Shown: piece after piece, positions 56,957 through 64,000 of the stretch
Layout of the letters: each line of letters opens with the position of its first letter
Numbering within the stretch: position 1 is the first letter of the stretch
NCBI GenBank assembly: GCA_963662175.1
Contig: OY759217.1
Coordinates: 8,806,562 to 8,870,561 of the forward strand
DNA from: Aradus depressus
Lineage: Eukaryota; Arthropoda; Insecta; Hemiptera; Aradidae
Direction: 5' to 3'
Length of the DNA stretch: 64,000 bases
Made by a program: the position numbers and the translations under genes
Notes under the pieces: model-generated
Database searches by the model: none
What the model was told of the DNA's origin: nothing
The model's input: the letters and a program-made list of their open reading frames with translations, nothing else

Positions 56957-57164
56957 ACCTAACCTAACCAATATATACGTTTCGGTACCGACTTGTGGAG
57001 GTAACAGATAGGACAAAGCGTAGAGAGAGTTGCGCATTTTGTCGCAGGATGATGCACAAAATTTCTCTCTCTCTCTCCCTTCCACTATCTATCAATACAA
57101 TAAGAAGTGTAATGTTTCAAAGAAGTGTTGAGGGAGGGGGAGAGCAACTTTTCCAAGATTTGGT
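56957..57164 (+). repeat. Left arm of a 0.2-kb inverted repeat
   Basis: ACCTAACCTAACC, TTTCGGTACCGACTTGTGGA, ACAGATAGGACAAAGCGTAG, CAATACAATAAGAAGTGTAA and TTCCAAGATTTGGT appear in reverse complement at 57799-58052. The arms enclose a hammerhead-like repeat. Confidence 0.88.
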
Positions 57165-57297
57165 ATAATATTTAACATTTTTGCAGAGATATTGTAAAAC
57201 ACTTGATAAAAATAAAGAAAATGTATGTTTTAAAAAACATATTGTCTATTTCACAAATAATATATAAAAAAGATTATTTTTTTAGTATTTGTCAAGT

Positions 57298-57340
57298 CGT
57301 GGCTGAAGATGCTAGCAATACCGAAAGTACTCCCATATTA
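57298..57340 (+). ncRNA. Hammerhead-ribozyme-like motif, GCAA-loop class
   Basis: GUGG, CUGAAGA, U, GCUA, GCAA, UACC, GAAA, GUACUC, CCAU. One stem II pair is lost (GCUA/UACC). GUGG and CCAU give four stem I pairs including a G-U. It lies inside the large inverted repeat. Confidence 0.5.
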
Positions 57341-57798
57341 TATATTATTTGTGAATTAGACAATATTTTTTTAAAAACATAGGTTTTCTTTATTTTCACC
57401 CAAAATAATATTGAAAACCGATAAATGTTTCTCGCAAACTGGAAAACGTGTTTTTAGATGTCTTTCCCCCTCCAGATTGTACTTACTTGGTTTTTCATCA
57501 AAATCTATCATTGAGAAGTAATCACAAATTACCAGACATCCGGCGCAATTTTTTTTCTCGCTTTGATGGTTTCTTGGGGTTTGATTTTACCACGTTTACA
57601 CCTACAGTTAACTTACCCATAGTCAGTAGTCAACCAACTGATATTGAAGAGGCAAATAAGCTGTCTAGTCAATGTCTAGTGGCGAGCGCGTGAACTAAAG
57701 TTTAACGTTCAACTGAAGCTGGGCGCGGAGGGGGGATTCAAAGGTGTTAAGATCCGATGAGATGAACTCTGTTCAACAAGAAAGTTGGAGGGGGGGGG

Positions 57799-58052
57799 AC
57801 CAAATCTTGGAAAAGTTGCTCTCCCCCCCCCCCCCCCCCCCCCCTCTCAACACTTCTTTGAAACATTACACTTCTTATTGTATTGATAGATAGTGGAAGG
57901 GAGAGAGAGAGAGAAACTTTGTGCATCATCCTGCGACAATTATAGCTTGGCAACTTAGATGATGAGGCTCCACTGCGCAACTCTCTACGCTTTGTCCTAT
58001 CTGTTACCTCCACAAGTCGGTACCGAAACATATATACTGGTTAGGTTAGGTT
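57799..58052 (-). repeat. Right arm of the inverted repeat
   Basis: Mirror of 56957-57164, with a 22-base poly(C) run at 57823-57844 and about 40 extra bases near 57940-57980. The segment between the arms holds an 81-residue frame (57448-57693) of unknown identity. Confidence 0.88.
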
Positions 58053-58345
58053 TTATGACTCATGCCCGGGCTTTAACTACGAGGTCATATCGCCTACTAC
58101 CAGAACGCTCTTTCGTAGCTCTGGTGGACTTGAGCCCGACTATTCACCTAGGGTAAGGGTTTTTAACGAGTACCTGACATCATACAGGCTCGGGATCATC
58201 GCATAACGTCCCATCCGAAGGATGGGGTGCTTAAGTTTATTTTACCTCCCAGATAAAATAAACTAAGGGCCTCGGTTGGGTTTCGAACCCACGATCTTGA
58301 GCTCAGAAGGAAAGCATGCATACCACTGAGCTACCGGTGCCCTCT
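58040..58345 (-). mobile_element. tRNA-derived SINE, best-preserved copy
   Basis: On the minus strand the head reads CACCGGTAGCTCAGTGGTAT (A box), then GTGGGTTCGAAACCCAACCG (B box), followed by the full body to the end GCCCGGGCATGAGTCATAAA and CCTAACCTAACC. It abuts the right arm of the inverted repeat. Confidence 0.87.
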
Positions 58346-59430
58346 ATAATGTTAATATACTGCTCGCCCACGAATAAACTACGAATTAAACCTCAATAAT
58401 AATTAAGCAAGAGTCAAGTTTGTTGGAGCAATTAGAAAAAATGACAGAGTTAGCTCTGAAGTTGGTCGAATTTGAGTGAAGGCTGGCTCCACAATTACCT
58501 CCAAAAAATCCTCAACGGTAACTCTGCGTGTTCATACGGATTTTTAGTTGATAGTTGTATTTTAAAACAGCTGTAGAACTGTTACTTTGGAAAAACACTA
58601 TTTCTAATAGATTCATCTTGTGGAATTACCATGTGAACCCATAAAAATTATTGCAGTATCATAAATGTTGAAAGTCTTAAAATGGCATGAAAGTTTATGA
58701 CCTACTCTGGCAAGGGCGGATAGTACAGACAGGAGGACCTGCAAAGTTACTTTCGGTCAACCCCGGCGGACCCTACTTGTTCGATATACGATAGATTAAA
58801 TATATATTTATGAGTATATCAATAAATAATTCATATACCATTTAATATGTGACCTGTGATAGGTTTTACTGTTTCTCTGAAGTAGTACAAGTCTAACAAC
58901 AATTGTTCATAATTAAAGGAAAGAAAGAACTTCGTCTGTGCTGTAACTTGCTTTGAGCTCAGTAAAACTTTATTGTCTTATAGGGAGGGTGTACGTTAAG
59001 TTTTTAATGGTGGCCACTCACGAACGCCTCACTAAATGATGTTCACGGGAGAACTTAAAACTGTACACCTGTAGGCAGACAATGGTTCTATAATTGTATA
59101 TCTAACAATCTAGCTCAAGCTATCAGTTTTTAGCTTTAGACCAAGCTATTAGTTTCTGGCTTCCAAAAGTACTGTGTACTTTTGAAATTATATTTGATGG
59201 AGATTGCTACTGACAAAGTTCAAGGTGAACTATTCGTCTTAGTTATTGTCTGAAGTTCGTTTGATGATAGAATTAAGCAATCATGGCTGTGCAGCAACCT
59301 AACTTGTCCTTAAATCACAAGGAGTAGTTCAGGCGAAACCCGCTAGGAGTGCTGCTTTATTAAGCTTTTTTTTTATTTACATGGAAATAGTTATTACATA
59401 GTTATCATGACGGCAAAGTAATACTGCCAA
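58346..59430. other. Unannotated intron sequence
   Basis: No repeat family, exon or RNA was recognised here. Confidence 0.45.
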
Positions 59431-59990
59431 TAATGATTTTTGCTGATGAGTGTCTCCAGGTCACTACATTGCAGAGGCACGTGGCGTTTAGAAGCGCAAC
59501 CAGGTTACATGCCGAGCATGTTACGCTGTCATGTTCGCTTGAGTCGGCGAGGTGGGTTTTGTGGGCAGGAGGCTATCTGAAGCTGGTGTTTGAATCAGAG
59601 GATTGGCGAGTTTGGCTTGGAAGTTTGTGTATTTCTCTGTTATAACTGTAGCACCTGTAAGTCGTTATGAAAGGTGTTGTTGGTGACGTATAATGGTGCA
59701 TTAATGATGCCGTAAGATAATGAACTGCATGGGTTGAATCTGGTTCAACTTGGACTTGACCGCAGATCCCGAGAGTTACAAGCCATAAGTCCATATCTGT
59801 TTGAGATGCGATTTGTAAATGATGAGTTTGTTAGTCAATGAAAGTGATGATCGTCGTCCAATTAATGATTTGAGTAGTCCGAATCGTCTTTTTATTTCTG
59901 TTCGTTTTAGTCTGATGTGAGCGTTCCACGTTAGTCGTCTAAGTCCAAGGTAGCGGTCAGCCTCTGAGGTTGGAAGAATGTGATTATCTG
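59430..59990 (-). pseudogene. Jockey-type LINE reverse transcriptase fragment
   Basis: The minus strand reads ADRYLGLRRLTWNAHIRLKR, then LLKSLIGRRSSLSLTNKL and QIWTYGLQLSGSA (frame partly interrupted), the thumb region of Jockey-like enzymes (YLG-R-LTW-HI and I-TYG-LWG). Several stops follow toward 59430. The overlapping short plus-strand frames are shadows. Confidence 0.7.
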
Positions 59991-60399
59991 TGTGAACTGA
60001 TAGGCTACTTTACTAATGCCTTTTTATGTCGCAGGACTATTGTAGCATCTGTAAACTTCCCCTTTGCCAGATAAAAGCCTAGGCTCGTACAATGAAATAT
60101 TGTAAAATTTCAATTTTGTACTTTTTCTGAGGCACAAAAATAATTTTTTAAGTCCTCCTCCAATGAACTTAACCTAGAGTTAAACTTCTAACAAAAGTTT
60201 TATCATTCAAGATGTTATTGGTTATTCTCAATCGGCTTGCCTGAAGCAATCACAAACAAGTCTAGTAAAATATAATTCAATAAAATGGCACCAATTTCAA
60301 TAGTTATAATAGTTTATTACTCATTTTGTTGTTTTTATCACTTTTGTTTTGGGAAAAAACTTTAGTTTTCCAGTAGCTTCTCAGTCAGCCTAGCTTCTA

Positions 60400-60610
60400 C
60401 CTATGGATTATAGACTTCAATTTGTCTTGCGATCAGTGAATCTACTGAATTTGCCATTTTCCCCCAGATAATATGTTTTTTTAATATCGCTGTTCCTGAC
60501 AGAAATGAGATGGGTGGATGGTGGGTGGGCTGTGCTAAACCAGCCCACTTGGCAGCCTCTTCTACTTTCTCATTGCCAGCCGTATCTGGAACCCAGATTA
60601 AAGTCACCTG
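60400..60610 (-). pseudogene. LINE RNase H fragment
   Basis: The frame reads MTLIWVPDTAGNEKVEEAAK, then WAGLAQPT, the last RNase H motif (W-P-H-x-G-x-x-GNE-AD) with the histidine and aspartate changed. Isolated and inactive. Confidence 0.65.
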
Positions 60611-60889
60611 TTTGCCTCACTTATATTACAACTTCAAATGTTTTAAATAGTCAAGGGTCTGTTTTTAATTTATTATTTTATTCTTAACCCTTTACAATTT
60701 TTTTTTTATCTCTTACATGTTCGTTAGAGAATTTCGGTATAATTAGTGGGGGGAAAATCTCGAAATGTCAGGAAATTTTGTATGTCACATTTTGTGGCAA
60801 CGCTGTAAAAACATTCAGGCTATTTACCAATTGTCGATTCAAGTTCGCATTCGTTTTTCTGATGTAATCTGTCATGGTTTTTGCACCTC

Positions 60890-60985
60890 CCAGATAAAAC
60901 CTAAGGGCCTCGGTCGGGTTTCGAACCCGCGATCTTGAGCTCACTAAACAAGCATGCATACCACTGAGCTACTACTGTCTCCTTC
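60890..60985 (-). mobile_element. SINE head fragment
   Basis: GCCTCGGTCGGGTTTCGAAC, TTGAGCTCACTAAACAAGC and ATACCACTGAGCTAC are the reverse of the tRNA-like head, boxes A and B intact. Confidence 0.8.
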
Positions 60986-61037
60986 TTTTTTTTGTAATTT
61001 ATATTTAAATATTAATTATTGACTGGGGATGTTTCAG

Positions 61038-61245
61038 ATGGTGAAGACGCGGAACTAGACCCCGGGGGAAGCACAGAAGCGGCGATGGAAGTGTCGGTGG
61101 GAGGGGCCGTCCAGCTGGACTGTGGGGGTCCTGGCCGGGGCGGTTGTTGGGGCCGGGTGAGTCCCTCTGGACATGTGACACCACTCGGGCCCGGCTCCCC
61201 CCTCGCCATTCATTCGGTCCTCTATCAGCAGGCGGGGCAGTACAG
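61038..61245 (+). CDS. Ig-superfamily protein, exon e (most of Ig domain 4)
   Basis: A 208-bp exon between GTTTCAG and GTAAAA; it enters in phase 1 and leaves in phase 2. It encodes EDAELDPGGSTEAAMEVSVG, then GAVQLDCGG with the first cysteine, GGCWGRVSPSGHVTPLG with an extra cysteine next to the core tryptophan, and LYQQAGQY leading to the final cysteine in the next exon. GC-rich and glycine-rich. The long acidic linker at its start is unusual. Confidence 0.83.
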
Positions 61246-61372
61246 GTAAAAAATATCAACATTAGTATAATGTAAAAAAAAAAAAAAAAACGTATTTCTT
61301 GTTCTCAGTATATTTGTCGAAATATTCATATCTGCACCCATTTCTTTTAATTAGTTGTTTGTTCAATTTCAG

Positions 61373-61440
61373 ATGCTACGCTCCAGAACCGGACCGACTC
61401 AACTCTTGGAGAACTCACAATGTTCACCTCAAAATAACAG
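61373..61440 (+). CDS. Ig-superfamily protein, exon f (end of Ig domain 4)
   Basis: A 68-bp exon between AATTTCAG and GTATTT, from phase 2 to phase 1. It completes AGQYRCYAPEPDRLN, giving the second cysteine, and ends HNVHLKIT, the last strand. An Ig domain split just before its final cysteine is common in insect Ig genes. Confidence 0.82.
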
Positions 61441-61654
61441 GTATTTGCTGGTTATTAAAATGTGCTCCGTGTCAGGACTCTCAGCGCAGTTATGTGATCA
61501 ATAACTATAAATCTGATATTAGTATGCATGTGTATTGAGTGTACCCCAGATCTACTTTGTGAGAAGGAGATTTTAAAGGAATACACACATGAAAATAGGT
61601 CACTCACTATCTTCTAATAATATTAGTAATGAAGTCAATGGGGGGTTTCACCTC

Positions 61655-62016
61655 CGAATTGCGTGCTAAAGAATGAATTTTGATGAAACATTTTGCAATG
61701 TGTTTGTAATGATGTAAATAGTATTTCTAAAAAAAAAGATTAGAGTAGGAAATGACCGGAAGGGGTAGAAAACACCCCTTTTAACAGAGGTTCCGTAACT
61801 TGTAAAATTAGGTCAAAAATGAAGAAAAAAAAAAAAAAAAAAAAAATCCATAAAATATGTATTGGACAAGTTACGGAACCCCTAATAAAAGGGGTGTTTT
61901 CTACCCCTTCTGATCAGTTCCTACTCTAATATTTTTTTTAGAAATACTATTTACGTCATAACAAACATATTGCAAAAGATTTCATCAAAATTCATTCATT
62001 AGCACGCAATTCGGAG
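61655..62016. repeat. Fold-back element, arms of about 160 bp
   Basis: CTCCGAATTGCGTGCTAA on the left mirrors TTAGCACGCAATTCGGAG on the right. Arms share AATTTTGATGAAA, GGGTAGAAAACACCCC and GTTCCGTAACTTGT in mirrored order around an A-rich centre (61831-61852). No coding. Confidence 0.88.
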
Positions 62017-62054
62017 ATTTGGGTAATTTTAGCGCTTGTTGACTGAACTATAGT

Positions 62055-62160
62055 AGTTTAAACGATGAGCGAAGTTTTTATTTTTGTATATTCTACTATA
62101 GTTTAGAATGTACTAGTATATTATACTAAAAAAAACTTCGTTCGTCGTTTACACTTTTTA
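62055..62160. repeat. Small fold-back
   Basis: TTTAAACGATGAGCGAAGTTTTT and AAAAACTTCGTTCGTCGTTTA are imperfect inverses. CTATAGT and ACTATAG pairs lie between. Confidence 0.7.
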
Positions 62161-62221
62161 TTGTTGTTGGGTTTGTTTTTTTATTATATATTTTTTTATT
62201 GTTATGGGTGTGTTTGTCTTT

Positions 62222-62482
62222 GTGACTCATGCCTGGGCTTCAACAACTATGAGGTCATATCACCAGAGAGCGCTCTTTCGTTGTTCTGGGGGACCAAGGT
62301 TTAGTTACCTAGCGTAAAGGTCTATAAAGAGTACCTGATATAGCACAAGCGCATGACCATCGCTTAACAGCCCATCTGACGGACGGCCTGTGTTTTTTTT
62401 TATCTTCTAGGTTTTGAACCCGCGATCTTGAGTCAAGTAGACAAGCACGCTACATCTGTGCTACCAGCGCTTCTATAGTGGG
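62222..62482 (-). mobile_element. tRNA-derived SINE, diverged
   Basis: ACTCATGCCTGGGCTTCAAC, AGAGTACCTGATATAGCAC, GTTTTGAACCCGCGATCTTG and GACAAGCACGCTAC give the reversed body and head. Confidence 0.75.
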
Positions 62483-62895
62483 TTCAATTGTCGTTTCGAT
62501 GATATAAAATTTGCATTTATAACATCGTTTTCGTTATGTTGGTCGAGTACTCCACGACTATAGTTTCGGCTTCTTAAGTATTATCTAATGCAAGAATCGG
62601 TGACCCGCGAGGCAACTGTTAAATTATCTGCGAAAAAAATATGGGGTTATAGAGTCTAGTCAAATCAAGAGACTGAATATAAACTAATTGATGTTATATG
62701 AAATTTACTTGTAATTTATGCGTATCTTAGTGGTTATTTTGCTTATTTTATTTTGATATGCGGCCCGCACTCGAAAGTCTAGGACATAATGCGGCCCGCA
62801 ATTGTAAAAGTTGTCGACCCTATTCAGTGAAAAAGAAAAATTAAGAATTTTTACATATTTTACGAATTATGGTATAATTGGTGAACTAAACGCAG

Positions 62896-63074
62896 GTAAC
62901 CCGATGGTGGTTGCGAGGAACTCATCGCTGACCGTGGAGAGTGGAGATGAGGTGTCACTACTGGCTGAGTACTGCTGCAACCCCGGAGCTACCAGGATCC
63001 TCTGGCTGCTGCCTACAGCCACCGTCATAGCCCCTGGCTCCTCCCTGCATCCCTTCACCGCACTCAATATCACT
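62896..63074 (+). CDS. Ig-superfamily protein, exon g (first half of Ig domain 5)
   Basis: A 179-bp exon between AACGCAG and GTAAGG, from phase 1 to phase 0. It encodes NPMVVARNSSLTVESGDEVS, then LLAEYCCNPGATRILWLLP with a double cysteine before the core tryptophan, and a loop with TVIAPGSSLHPFTALNIT. NSS and NIT are glycosylation candidates. The second cysteine of the fold must lie in an exon beyond the window or not recognised before 64000. Confidence 0.82.
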
Positions 63075-64000
63075 GTAAGGTCCATTTTACTTATTTTTAG
63101 ACACAATTTTAAAAGGACATAGCCAAGTAACCATGGTAAAATTATCCAATCTTTAAATTGACCAACACGCTGATTTAAAATGATTTTAATATATTTTATA
63201 AGGCTAGTTAGGCTAGGCTGCCTGCTCAACATGATTGATTGGAGGGGCTGGTTTTGTGCCAATGTTATCCAATGCCTAAAGGTCCATCTAACACCCCCTC
63301 GCTAGCACTTAACTATCTTCACTCCTACCTCTTCAATGAAGTGTGCATTCAACATATAATAAGTGACTCGTTATTTGAATTGGTGTGCACCATTCAGTTT
63401 CCTTAATTCTTCTGGTTGAGGAATGGCTTCCCTAAGAATTTCCATCGGAGGCATGAGAAATCTTCACATTCAGTGAGGTTGTTTAGCTTGGTTCCCTGCA
63501 TCATGTCGTATCTACTACAGAGCGGATGAGGAATGAGATTCGTAGAGTTAGGTGACCAGACTGTGAGCACCTCAACCCGGGTATCCTGAAGGAGGATGAA
63601 CAGGGAGAAGAGGGTTCTCGAGGGAGAGCGGTAAATTAAATGAGAATTTATTTATTTATAATATACTTAGCTTTATTATTACAAATTAATTTTTGGTAAT
63701 TGAGTTTTGTTAGTTTTGAAGTGGTGACCGTACTATTTGTTTTTGAGATTTGACATAGATGATCTTGATATTTTGCATAAAGATGCACCTTCATGGCCTG
63801 AAAATGATTGAAATAGTCTGAACCTAAAATAATGAATTACCGATGGTTAATATCCAGTAACTAATTCAAAATTCATTTTTCAGAAACTTTGCCCTTTTGA
63901 TGGGCGCATATGAGCAAAAACTCTAGTCATATGTAACTTACTTATATTAAAATATGTGTATATATTTGACGATATATATATTTAAAATCTTAAGTAAAAT
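63075..64000. other. Intron to window end, no exon recognised
   Basis: Bases 63290-63640 are less AT-rich but no splice-framed Ig strand was found. The phase-0 donor at 63075 shows that the gene continues to the right. Confidence 0.45.

Noticed and set aside
58255..58340. tRNA gene suggested by intact A and B boxes
   Set aside because: It does not form a proper acceptor stem and is joined to the SINE body found in many copies. The same holds for 20722-20820 and 20966-21041.

Overview
This window is animal nuclear DNA, most likely from an insect. The support is spliced exons with GT/AG borders, AT-rich introns packed with LINE, Gypsy, hAT, piggyBac, Tc1/mariner and tRNA-derived SINE sequences, and short CCTAA-type tails. 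The repeat mix resembles hemipteran genomes such as planthoppers, but the species is a guess. There are no operons, no convincing tRNA or rRNA genes and no CRISPR arrays.

One host gene is supported. It lies on the + strand and covers the right half of the window. Seven exons (31364-31597, 49469-49819, 53118-53240, 55624-55770, 61038-61245, 61373-61440, 62896-63074) join in frame, mostly through phase-1 introns. They encode about four and a half immunoglobulin domains of a cell-surface or secreted Ig-superfamily protein. The signal-peptide exon is not visible upstream, and the gene runs off the right edge. Its exons are GC-rich while its introns are AT-rich. The intron between the first two visible exons is 17.9 kb.

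Left region (1-31363): a mosaic of transposons. It holds a 1.9-kb Tc1/mariner-type element with TIRs near 285 bp and a DD41D transposase broken by a frameshift (4575-6500). It also holds a 3.0-kb Gypsy LTR element with nearly identical LTRs and no gag (11579-14598), a mariner remnant, a three-level nest of LINE, hAT and LINE (25.7-28.4 kb), a deleted Tc1-like element (29612-30554), and many copies of a non-coding fold-back repeat called Repeat A here.

Large intron (31598-49468): a 51-bp satellite of 19 seemingly identical copies, a hAT element with a perfect 8-bp target duplication, a 97-bp tandem repeat, a deleted piggyBac with a 27-bp subterminal repeat, and a 41-bp minisatellite of about 96 copies. 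That minisatellite grows directly out of a LINE-like reading frame and ends about 245 bp before the next exon.

Right introns (49820-64000): more SINEs, a deleted Tigger/pogo element, long inverted repeats, LINE fragments and poly(C) tracts.

The most unusual signal is a recurrent hammerhead-ribozyme-like core in several different repeat families: CUGANGA, one extra nucleotide, stem II, then GAAA. The clearest copies carry stem II GGUA/UACC closed by a GCAA loop, or GAUAUA/UAUAUC. These may be remnants of Penelope-like or other ribozyme-bearing retroelements. Self-cleavage was not tested, and the extra nucleotide departs from the textbook core.
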